Shown here in pieces: positions 1-6,429 of a DNA stretch of 19,662 bases (positions within the stretch are counted from its first letter, which is position 1; each line of letters begins with the position of its first letter). A program made the translations under genes and the position numbers. The notes below the pieces were generated by a model, which saw only the letters and a list, made by a program, of their open reading frames with translations, was not told the origin of the DNA and ran no database searches. This stretch comes from an uncultured Collinsella sp. (GTDB lineage: Bacteria; Actinomycetota; Coriobacteriia; Coriobacteriales; Coriobacteriaceae), in contig USEF01000010.1 of the NCBI GenBank assembly GCA_900553475.1, forward strand, positions 1 to 19,662. The letters run 5' to 3'.

Positions 1-1
1 G

Positions 2-262
2 GAAAGCAGGTGGGCGGAGAAAGTCATCGAAGCAGCACAGCCGGAGAACCGGTTTAAAATGAAAAAAGCGGCTTTGAAAGAAGCACAAAATTATCGTTCC
101 GACACACTTGCCTTATATGAAGAGATGCTCTACAATCAATGTATCTGCGGAAAAGCAATGGATCGGCAAAAAGACGGAAAAGGAGAATATTCTTATGAAA
201 ACGGAGAAGCTCACGGAGAAGGCGCTGCGATGGCTGTTCACAAAATATCTCACATTGCTTGA
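2..262 (+). CDS. C-terminal end of a probable glycosyltransferase (5' truncated)
   Basis: An open frame enters from the left edge with no start codon and runs to a TGA at 260-262. The early part reads as a charged helix (KMKKAALKEA, then TLALYEEML), which resembles the last helix of GT4-family glycosyltransferases; that is a family resemblance, not a domain match. The tail after YEEML looks unnatural. Moving back one base near 128 would give a basic tail ending at a TGA at 196-198, which would overlap the next gene's start as ATGA, as in many operons. A one-base loss in this stretch is therefore possible. Base composition is A/T-rich and unlike the sequence after 1380. The call is weak because only the tail is present. 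Confidence 0.35.
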   Translation, partial: ESRWAEKVIEAAQPENRFKMKKAALKEAQNYRSDTLALYEEMLYNQCICGKAMDRQKDGKGEYSYENGEAHGEGAAMAVHKISHIA

Positions 263-932
263 AAAGACAGTAAAAATAAACTGGCATGAAGAAAATGAAT
301 ACGGTGAAAGTCAGATATTCGGATTTTGGCATGAGGACAGCTTTTTTATGAATCTCGTGCTTGAGCGTCTGGCGGATAAGACAACACCTGTAGATGTGAT
401 TGTTACAGCCGATACACGGGGAAATTATATTGAACATATGATAAAGCGATGCGGCGGAAACGCGCTTCGCGTTCCTGACGGGTATAAGGCGTTCGGGGCG
501 TTGAAAAAAATTCTACAGGATTCTTATGAGCAGACGCGTTCCATTGCGGTGGCGCTGGACGGACCGCTGGGACCAAGGCATGAGCCGAAAAAACTGGCAT
601 TTTACTTGTCGGAACATGCAGAAGAAGCATTTGTAGGCATCAGCCTTTCTTATTCTTCATGTATCAGGCTGACTCGCAGATGGGATAAATATGTAATTCC
701 GCTTCCGTTTACAACAGTGGACGTTGCGGTAAAAGATTATGGGTTCAGAAGAAGGCGATTCCGAATCTTCCGGTCAATGCAGATGCAGCGTCGGAAGAAA
801 TATATGTTGCGCAGACAATATAAACATTTCTCTTTTGCAAAAAGAAGAGATAGGATAAAAAATACGGGGAATGACGGAAAAGGAGAGGGCATAAGCAATG
901 GAAATCAATCATGTTTTGATCGTAGAGGATGA
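195..932 (+). CDS. DUF374-like lysophospholipid acyltransferase family protein, apparently frameshifted
   Basis: The protein carries the marks of the DUF374/LPLAT group, thought to transfer acyl chains to membrane lipids: a GFWH motif near residue 42 (catalytic His), a DGPLGPRHEPK block, and a WDKYVIPLPF motif. ATG 195 is chosen over upstream ATG 108 because AAAAGGAG at 178-185 is well placed before it. After VKDYG (about 741) the frame becomes an implausible run of Arg and Lys and overlaps the next gene by 35 bases. One extra G in the GGG at 739-741 gives a normal-looking C-terminus (KAIPNLPVNADAA...) stopping at TAA 821-823, which also leaves room for the next gene's ribosome site. So the gene is broken or miscalled there. 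Codon use is Clostridial. Confidence 0.55.
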   Translation: MKTEKLTEKALRWLFTKYLTLLEKTVKINWHEENEYGESQIFGFWHEDSFFMNLVLERLADKTTPVDVIVTADTRGNYIEHMIKRCGGNALRVPDGYKAFGALKKILQDSYEQTRSIAVALDGPLGPRHEPKKLAFYLSEHAEEAFVGISLSYSSCIRLTRRWDKYVIPLPFTTVDVAVKDYGFRRRRFRIFRSMQMQRRKKYMLRRQYKHFSFAKRRDRIKNTGNDGKGEGISNGNQSCFDRRG

Positions 933-1599
933 TAAGGAAATCAGGGAAGGCGTACAGATCTATCTGCAAAGTCAGGGGTATGTCGTATTTCAGGCAGCAG
1001 ATGGAATTGAAGGTTTAGAAATACTTGAAAAAGAGGAGATCCATCTGGCGATCATAGATATTATGATGCCGCGTATGGACGGGATACGCATGACGATGAA
1101 ACTAAGGGAGAAATACGATTTTCCGGTTATCATGTTATCTGCCAAATCCGAGGAGGTCGATAAGATCACAGGTCTTAATATCGGGGCGGATGATTATGTG
1201 ACGAAACCGTTTACTCCGATGGAACTGATGGCGCGAGTGAATTCCCAGTTACGAAGATACCGGAAGTTTCTTGAAAAATTAGCACCTCAGGAAAATACGC
1301 ATGTGATCGGCGGGCTTGAGATCAATGAAGATATGGTAGAAGTGTCTATGGACGGAAATCCTGTGAAGCTGACGCCGATCGAGTACAAGCTCCTGTGCCT
1401 GCTGGCGCACAACGCCGACAAGGTGCTGACGCACCAGTTTATCCTGCACGAGATTTGGGGCACGGCAACCAAGAGCGACCTGGCGAGCCTGCGTGTCTTT
1501 ATGGGCACGCTGCGCAAGAAGATCGAGTCCGACCCCGCGCACCCGCGCTATATCCAGACGCATGTGGGTATCGGTTACCGATTGGTCACCCAAGGGTAG
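898..1599 (+). CDS. OmpR/KdpE-type response regulator, hybrid of two sequence backgrounds
   Basis: A 233-residue two-component response regulator. The receiver domain (about 1-120) has acidic residues E10-D11-D12, phospho-acceptor D54 in IIDIMMPRMDG, S81 and K103 in the TKPF motif. The winged-helix domain (about 135-230) ends in HVGIGYRLV, and its RVFMGTLRKKIE and HPRYIQTHVG stretches resemble KdpE. AAAAGGAGAG stands just before ATG 898. Up to about 1368 the DNA is A/T-rich and Clostridial in codon choice; from about 1390 it is GC-rich like the rest of the window. The switch falls in the conserved LTPIEYKLL motif, in frame. No histidine kinase or kdp gene is next to it. The N-terminal half is not KdpE-like, so I give no symbol. 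Confidence 0.85.
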   Translation: MEINHVLIVEDDKEIREGVQIYLQSQGYVVFQAADGIEGLEILEKEEIHLAIIDIMMPRMDGIRMTMKLREKYDFPVIMLSAKSEEVDKITGLNIGADDYVTKPFTPMELMARVNSQLRRYRKFLEKLAPQENTHVIGGLEINEDMVEVSMDGNPVKLTPIEYKLLCLLAHNADKVLTHQFILHEIWGTATKSDLASLRVFMGTLRKKIESDPAHPRYIQTHVGIGYRLVTQG

Positions 1600-1624
1600 A
1601 ACGGCGTCCGCCATCCCACTATGA

Positions 1625-1689
1625 GTTGCGGTGAAATACGGTCTAAATTTGCCTAATTCCAGGCAAAACAGTCCGTATTCCACCGCAAC
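1625..1689. terminator. Two-tier hairpin between convergent genes, probable bidirectional terminator
   Basis: A 17-base arm at 1625-1641 pairs with 1673-1689 with a single mismatch, and a 7-base inner stem (TTTGCCT 1648-1654 with AGGCAAA 1661-1667) lies inside it. The structure fills the gap between the response regulator, which ends at 1599 on the plus strand, and the RNA methyltransferase, which ends at 1695 on the minus strand. That position suits termination from both sides. There is no long T-run on either side, so termination is inferred from placement and stem strength. Confidence 0.6.
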
Positions 1690-1694
1690 GTTGT

Positions 1695-4250
1695 CTATTT
1701 GCCCTTGGGCTTGCTGGCGTAGAACTTCTTCTTTTTGGACTTGCCGGCAGGGGAGGGTTTGCCGGCAAAGTTGGACTTGCCGTTGCCGCGCGGCCCCTGG
1801 TCGCCTGCCTGCGCGTGCGCGGGCGCTGCCGCGCGAGGCTTGCGGGCCTCGGGGTTGCGCAGCTCCTCGACGCGCTCGGCAATTTCCTCGGCGCTAAAGC
1901 CGACCTCTGCCATGGCGTCCTCGATGGGCAGGCGGCGCACGATATAGCAATGATGCACCTTCTGGTTGCGTGCGAAATCCTCGGGGATGGTCTGCGCCGT
2001 AATGTCCTCCAGCACCACGCCCGCACGCGCGAGCTTGCGCGTTTCGGGGCGGAAGCCGCGCAGGTTGCAGCTAAAGATGGCATGGCCGCCCTGTGCGAGC
2101 AGGCGCGATACGCCGGCCAAAAGCTCAACATGGTCGCGCTGGACATCCCAGGTGCGGCGGCCCATCTTGGACGAGTTCGAGAACGTGGGCGGGTCGACAA
2201 AAATCAGATCCCAGCGGTTGCGCGTCTGGCGCTGGTCGCGAATCCAGGCGAGTACGTCGTCGCGCACAAAATGATGCTGAGGGCCCATAAAGCCGTTCTG
2301 GCGCATATTGCGCTCTGCCCAGTCCAGATAGGTGTTGGAGAGGTCGACCGTCACGGTCTCCTCGACGCCGCCGTCGGCTGCGTAGCAGGTGGCGGTGCCG
2401 GTGTAGGCAAATAGGTTGAGGAAGCGGCGCGCCTGCTTGGCGTGCTCGCGCACCAGGTTGCGCGTGACGCGATGATCCAGGAAGATGCCCACATCCAAAT
2501 AGTCGTCAAAGTTGACGGCAAAGGTAAGGCCGCCCTCTTCGATGAGCGGCAGACGACGGCGCGCGATGTTGGCGCGCTCGCCCGATGCGCCTTTGCCGGC
2601 GCCCTGCTTGCCGTACTGCGAGCCGCCGCGCGAGCGCATGCGGGCCTTGGCGTGCACATGCTCGGCGGGAACATCTAGGATGCGCGGCGCGATGGCCAGA
2701 ATGTCGAGCATGCGGGCCTGGGCTAGCGCGGGATCGATGGTCTTAGGCGCGGCGTACTCGGCGATGACGAGCCAGCGGCCCGGCGTCTGCGGGCAGCCCT
2801 CGTACAGGTCAATGGCGGCGGAGTAGTCGGGCAGGTCGGCATCGTAGACGCGGTAGCAGCTCACGCCCTCGCGCTTTGCCCACTTTCGACGCAGACGGGC
2901 GTTCTTGCGCAGGCGGTTGGCGAACTGCTCGGACTCCGGGATGAGCACGGGCAGCGGCTTGCCGTCGCCCAAGTCGAGCGTGGCGGTAGGTTCGGACATG
3001 GGGGTGTCGGCAGCTTCGTCCACGGCGTCCGCGGACTGTTCCTCGGCATCTACGCTGGTCGAAGCCTCAAACGCCGCGGCGGCCTGCTCGAGCGAAGGCC
3101 AGACTTCGACGGTCGCCTCCTCGTTGTTGGGCATGACGGCAATCGAGCGCTCGGGCTCGGCGTGGAGCGCGCGGGCCAGCAATCCGTCGCGGGTGAGCGC
3201 GGCGACCGGTGCCGAGGCAAGCTCGGGCGCGCGGCGCAGCTCACCGACCAGCGTCATGGCGTCGTGCATGAGCGAAAGCGGGGTTTCGGTGGTGTCTGCG
3301 ACCACGGCGGCACCGGCGACGGCGCCCGCGTGGTCCAGCACGGTGGCGGACTTGGCGGCGCAAAAATCGACAAAACGCTTGTAGCCGGCGCACTTGACCA
3401 TGCGCTCGGCGGTCTTGCGGGCGGCGGGGTCGATGTCTACGGCCACAATGCGTGCTTGGCGCTCGCGTGCCTCGGCAAGCAACTGCTCCCACAGAGCGGC
3501 GTCGTGCAGCTGCCAGCCCTCAAAGCCCCAGTGGTCGCGGGCGGCGCCCGGTGCACGGTCAGTCAGGATATTCACGGCCTCCAGCAGCAGGCCGCCGCCG
3601 GCGCACGAGGCGTCGATCAGCGTGGGCAGGGCCTCGTTCTCGTAATCGTCGGCCGTCAGCTCGCGCTCGCACAGCGTGGTCCAGCCGACCTGCGAAAGCA
3701 CCAGGGCGGCGTAGTCGGGGCGCAGCACGTGCGAGCCCTCGCCGGCACGGGTCGCCGCGGGCGGCAGGCGCTTGAACAGCGGGTCGCCCGAAAGATCCAG
3801 GCTGATGCTCGCGCGGCGCTGGCGCAGCGAAAGCAACAGGTGAACGTCGGGATCGGCAACGTCGACATCGGCGCGACGGCCCGTGGTCTCGGCCAGACGG
3901 TCGCACAGCGCGTCCTTGGCGCGCAGGGACGAGAAGCGCGTGTTGCGCAGCTGCTCGGTCACGCCGCGGGCGGTGATGGCGATGGTGGCGCCGGGGCGGA
4001 TGATGGTCTCCCAGGTGATGTCGTAAACGCTATCGTACAGCTCGTCGGCATCCTGCGCCTCAAAGCGCCCGAGCACCGCAAACACGCGGCTCGCTAGGCG
4101 CGACCACAGACAGGCGCGGTAGCCTTCTTCGAGCTCGCCCTCAAATGTAGCGCGGCCCTTCAGCCGGCGAACATGCGAAAGCCCGAGGCGTTTAAGCTCA
4201 TCGGCGAGTGCGGACTCAAAGCCCTCGGGGCAGCTTGCGTAAAATTCCAT
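1695..4250 (-). CDS. rlmL: RlmKL-type bifunctional 23S rRNA methyltransferase with a degenerate RlmL half
   Basis: An 851-residue protein, longer than the ~700 of E. coli RlmKL, which makes m2G2445 (RlmL half) and m7G2069 (RlmK half) in 23S rRNA. Order: THUMP-type RNA-binding region (about 45-155), first methyltransferase fold (about 160-380), an acidic low-complexity linker (about 385-450), second methyltransferase (about 455-780), and a Lys/Ala/Gly-rich tail. The RlmK half looks intact: FLNLFAYTGTA near 610 and DPPTFSNSSKM near 686. In the RlmL half the SAM motif DPMCGSGT reads DASCAGGG (213-220), and where NPPYGER is expected the sequence is VVADTTETP (316-324). So the m2G2445 activity may be lost while m7G2069 remains. 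The minus-strand start at 4250 follows AGAGGT. Divergent from the HAD gene. Confidence 0.85.
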   Translation of the reverse strand: MEFYASCPEGFESALADELKRLGLSHVRRLKGRATFEGELEEGYRACLWSRLASRVFAVLGRFEAQDADELYDSVYDITWETIIRPGATIAITARGVTEQLRNTRFSSLRAKDALCDRLAETTGRRADVDVADPDVHLLLSLRQRRASISLDLSGDPLFKRLPPAATRAGEGSHVLRPDYAALVLSQVGWTTLCERELTADDYENEALPTLIDASCAGGGLLLEAVNILTDRAPGAARDHWGFEGWQLHDAALWEQLLAEARERQARIVAVDIDPAARKTAERMVKCAGYKRFVDFCAAKSATVLDHAGAVAGAAVVADTTETPLSLMHDAMTLVGELRRAPELASAPVAALTRDGLLARALHAEPERSIAVMPNNEEATVEVWPSLEQAAAAFEASTSVDAEEQSADAVDEAADTPMSEPTATLDLGDGKPLPVLIPESEQFANRLRKNARLRRKWAKREGVSCYRVYDADLPDYSAAIDLYEGCPQTPGRWLVIAEYAAPKTIDPALAQARMLDILAIAPRILDVPAEHVHAKARMRSRGGSQYGKQGAGKGASGERANIARRRLPLIEEGGLTFAVNFDDYLDVGIFLDHRVTRNLVREHAKQARRFLNLFAYTGTATCYAADGGVEETVTVDLSNTYLDWAERNMRQNGFMGPQHHFVRDDVLAWIRDQRQTRNRWDLIFVDPPTFSNSSKMGRRTWDVQRDHVELLAGVSRLLAQGGHAIFSCNLRGFRPETRKLARAGVVLEDITAQTIPEDFARNQKVHHCYIVRRLPIEDAMAEVGFSAEEIAERVEELRNPEARKPRAAAPAHAQAGDQGPRGNGKSNFAGKPSPAGKSKKKKFYASKPKGK

Positions 4251-4265
4251 GGGTGACCTCTCTGG

Positions 4266-4294
4266 TTGCGTCGCTCCATTATATGATGGATACT
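4266..4294. promoter_or_regulatory. Divergent promoter region between the RlmKL and HAD genes
   Basis: On the minus strand a perfect TATAAT lies at 4283-4278, 28 bases before the RlmKL start, with no clear -35 box. On the plus strand TTGCGT (4266-4271) and GATACT (4289-4294) are exactly 17 bases apart and about 31 bases before the HAD start. The two overlap, so the genes may compete for polymerase. This is pattern matching only. Confidence 0.4.
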
Positions 4295-4325
4295 TCGTTT
4301 ACTCTCGCCCCCGAAAGGAACCCAT

Positions 4326-5153
4326 ATGATTGATGCGTGCCCCGATTCCGCCGTGCTCTTTTTTGACGTGGACGGCACGCTGACGTCGTTCGATCCCGAC
4401 AACATGACCGACAAGGACTTTTCGGCGGTTCACCCCTCGCAGACGGTCGTCGAGGCGTTTCATCGTCTGCGCGACGCGGGACACCAGGCATTTATCTGCA
4501 CGGGTCGTCCCCTGTGGCTCATCGCGGACAGCTTGCGTGCGCTCGATCCCGCGGGCATCGTTGCCATGGCAGGCGCCACGCTCGAGGTCGAGGGCCGCGT
4601 GGTGCATGAGGACTGCTTTGACGAAGACATTGTTGCGGAGCTCGCTCGCCGTATGGTCGCGGCAGGGATTGAAGCCTTTTTCGAGACCAACGTGGCTACT
4701 TTTGCCCTGGAACCCGCGGGCGTTGAGCAGTCGTCTCTGATCGGCACTTCTGTGGTGCACAGCACCGAGGAAATGCGCGTCGACGGCCGTCTGCGCGTGG
4801 GCAAGGTAGGCATCGTCGCGAGCGACCTGGCTCGCGTAGCCAACGATGATGGCTTTATCGATCGCGAGTTTGAGCTGTGCAACACCGGTGGTCAGAATCG
4901 CGAGTTGAGCCCCAAGGGCATCGACAAGGGCGTGGGCGTGGCGCGAGCGCTGGAATACCTGGGTCGCACCGGCAACGCGCGCACCTTTGGCTTCGGCGAT
5001 TCGGGTAACGACCTGGGCATGCTCGCTGCGGTCGAGACGGCTGTCGCCATGGGCAACGCCATGCCCGAGGTCAAGGCGGTCGCCGACTACGTGACCGACG
5101 ATGTCGCACACGACGGCACCGTCACAGCGATGCAGCATTTCGGCCTCATCTAA
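4326..5153 (+). CDS. Cof-type HAD-superfamily phosphatase
   Basis: A 275-residue haloacid-dehalogenase hydrolase, a cytoplasmic Mg2+-dependent phosphatase of the Cof/type IIB group, members of which usually dephosphorylate sugar phosphates or cofactors. Motif I is FFDVDGTLT with nucleophile D14 and acid D16; motif II is the Thr in ICTGRP; motif III is the Lys in the SPKGIDKG stretch; motif IV is GFGDSGNDLGML near 222. The middle of the chain fits a C2-type cap. AAAGGAA lies before ATG 4326. The exact substrate cannot be read from sequence. It stands alone between the RlmKL gene and the aldolase, with a 193-base gap to the latter, so it is probably its own unit. Confidence 0.85.
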   Translation: MIDACPDSAVLFFDVDGTLTSFDPDNMTDKDFSAVHPSQTVVEAFHRLRDAGHQAFICTGRPLWLIADSLRALDPAGIVAMAGATLEVEGRVVHEDCFDEDIVAELARRMVAAGIEAFFETNVATFALEPAGVEQSSLIGTSVVHSTEEMRVDGRLRVGKVGIVASDLARVANDDGFIDREFELCNTGGQNRELSPKGIDKGVGVARALEYLGRTGNARTFGFGDSGNDLGMLAAVETAVAMGNAMPEVKAVADYVTDDVAHDGTVTAMQHFGLI

Positions 5154-5346
5154 TGAATCCCGCATTCTGACGTTTGCTCAAACTGCGACTCTTTGCTTTT
5201 GCATGCTCAATCGATTTATCAATCCAAACACTGAGGTGTTTATACCGTTCGCCGAGAAGATAAAAACCCGCAGCTCACGCCTTGATAAACATAGGTAAAG
5301 TGTTTAGCAGTTTATCGGCCGTATGCTAACGAAAGGAATCAGGCAG
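5154..5346 (+). promoter_or_regulatory. Non-coding leader/promoter region before the transaldolase-family gene
   Basis: This gap is clearly more A/T-rich than the genes around it. It holds a small hairpin (AAACAC 5226-5231 with GTGTTT 5236-5241) and, further on, TTGATA at 5282-5287, a candidate -35 box without a convincing -10 partner (TTTAGC or TATGCT are the nearest). AAAGGA at about 5333 is the ribosome site for ATG 5347. No gene is supported here. Confidence 0.35.
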
Positions 5347-6051
5347 ATGGCAATCAAGGTGTTCGCTGACGGTGCAAACCTCGAGGGCATGCTCGACATG
5401 TACGAGAACGGCAACGTTCAGGGTTTCACGACCAACCCGTCCCTTATGAAGAAGGGCGGCGTGACGGATTACCGCGCGTTTGCCAAGGAGGTCCTGACTC
5501 ACATCACCGATGTGTCCGTCTCGTTTGAGGTCTTTGCCGACGACGTCGAGACCATGGAGGTCGAGGCCCGCGAGATCGCTACCTGGGCCGACAACGTCTA
5601 TGTCAAGATTCCGTGCGTGACCACCAAGGGCGAGTCCACCGCCGAGCTGGTCCGCAAGCTTTCGGCCGACGGCATCAAGGTCAACGTCACCACCATCTTT
5701 ACGCCCGAGCAGGTCGACGAGATGGTCGAGGCCGTTGACGCCGAGACGCCGTCCATCATCTCGCTCTTTGCCGGCCGTATCGCCGATACCGGCGTCGATC
5801 CCATTCCGTTTATAACGGAGTCGGTCAAGAAGGCTGCCGCCAAGCCCAGCTGCGAGGTCCTGTGGGCGTCCACACGCGAGCTCATCAACATTTACCAGGC
5901 CGAGGCCTGCGGTTGCCAAATCATCACGGTGCCCAACAGCATCCTGGCCAAGCGCAAGAACATCGGCCGTGATCCGTACGAGGTCTCGCTCGACACCGTC
6001 CGCGGCTTTGCCAAGGATATCGCCTCGCTCGGCTTCCATATCCTGCCGTAA
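5347..6051 (+). CDS. Transaldolase / fructose-6-phosphate aldolase family protein
   Basis: A 234-residue class I aldolase of the small transaldolase group (E. coli FSA is about 220). These cytoplasmic enzymes move a dihydroxyacetone unit between sugar phosphates in the pentose-phosphate route or cleave fructose 6-phosphate. Visible marks are GFTTNPSLMKK (about 26-36), Schiff-base Lys K87 in YVKIPC, and ISLFAGRIADTG. An upstream in-frame ATG at 5323 exists, but ATG 5347 follows AAAGGA at a normal distance and begins directly with the family's MAIKVFADGA strand. Transaldolase and FSA activity cannot be told apart by eye, so I give no symbol. The last 21 bases of coding sequence are nearly repeated at 6183-6203. 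Confidence 0.88.
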   Translation: MAIKVFADGANLEGMLDMYENGNVQGFTTNPSLMKKGGVTDYRAFAKEVLTHITDVSVSFEVFADDVETMEVEAREIATWADNVYVKIPCVTTKGESTAELVRKLSADGIKVNVTTIFTPEQVDEMVEAVDAETPSIISLFAGRIADTGVDPIPFITESVKKAAAKPSCEVLWASTRELINIYQAEACGCQIITVPNSILAKRKNIGRDPYEVSLDTVRGFAKDIASLGFHILP

Positions 6052-6081
6052 CGCGAACACTGGCTGCGCCGAGGGTTGTTC

Positions 6082-6151
6082 GCCCCGGCCTTTCCTTTCC
6101 CTATCGCTCACGCGCTTCGCGAGGGTCGCGTTCGGGAGGAAAGGCCGGGGC
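6082..6151. repeat. Perfect 15-bp inverted repeat with GC-rich loop after the aldolase gene
   Basis: GCCCCGGCCTTTCCT at 6082-6096 is the exact reverse complement of 6137-6151. The 40-base loop has a small stem around CGCGCTTCGCG (6111-6121). It lies 30 bases after the aldolase stop and could act as a terminator or RNA-stabilising hairpin, though no T-run follows. It lies between the true 3' end of the aldolase gene and its near-copy at 6183-6203. Confidence 0.6.
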
Positions 6152-6206
6152 TGCCGACACGAACTTGCCAGTAGGTTGGTAATCGGCTTTCATATCCTGC
6201 CGTGGA

Positions 6207-6419
6207 CAAAGGTACCCCCGCCTGCGACGTGCAAAATTGAGAGTATTCAGCAAGGTAAAGGTTTTTACCAGCTGGTTGAAGCACGGAACAGCCCCCGTTT
6301 TGGCTCTGACGACGCTAAAACGGGGGCTGTTTTTTGCTTTTCGTCTCTGAGAGGCATCCGGAGCGGTGGAATTTGCAGAATACTCGCTATTTTGCACGTC
6401 GCTGCAGGGGGTACCCTTG
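6207..6419. repeat. MITE-like nested palindrome between convergent aldolase and tex genes
   Basis: Arms at 6211-6248 and 6378-6415 match as inverted repeats at 33 of 38 positions. Both outer ends are GGTACC, and similarity continues a few bases beyond each side. Inside are GGTAAA...TTTACC (about 6255-6270) and a strong terminator hairpin at 6287-6331. No open frame is present. Together with the 6082-6151 hairpin it fills the 378-base gap between the two genes. It could be a small non-autonomous mobile element or a compound bidirectional terminator. The motif GTGCAAAATAGC from one arm recurs at 8837-8848. Confidence 0.6.
6287..6335 (+). terminator. Rho-independent terminator
   Basis: AACAGCCCCCGTTTT (6287-6301) pairs perfectly with AAAACGGGGGCTGTT (6317-6331), with a 15-base loop, followed by a T-run at 6330-6335 and more Ts at 6338-6342. 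This is the clearest intrinsic terminator in the window. Its orientation fits transcripts from the aldolase gene; the strong stem may also help stop tex transcripts from the other side. Confidence 0.8.
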
Positions 6420-6429
6420 CTTTGGCGGT

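Noticed and set aside
108..194. Longer start for the acyltransferase-like gene
   Set aside because: It has no ribosome site and a non-family N-terminus. ATG 195 has AAAAGGAG in place.
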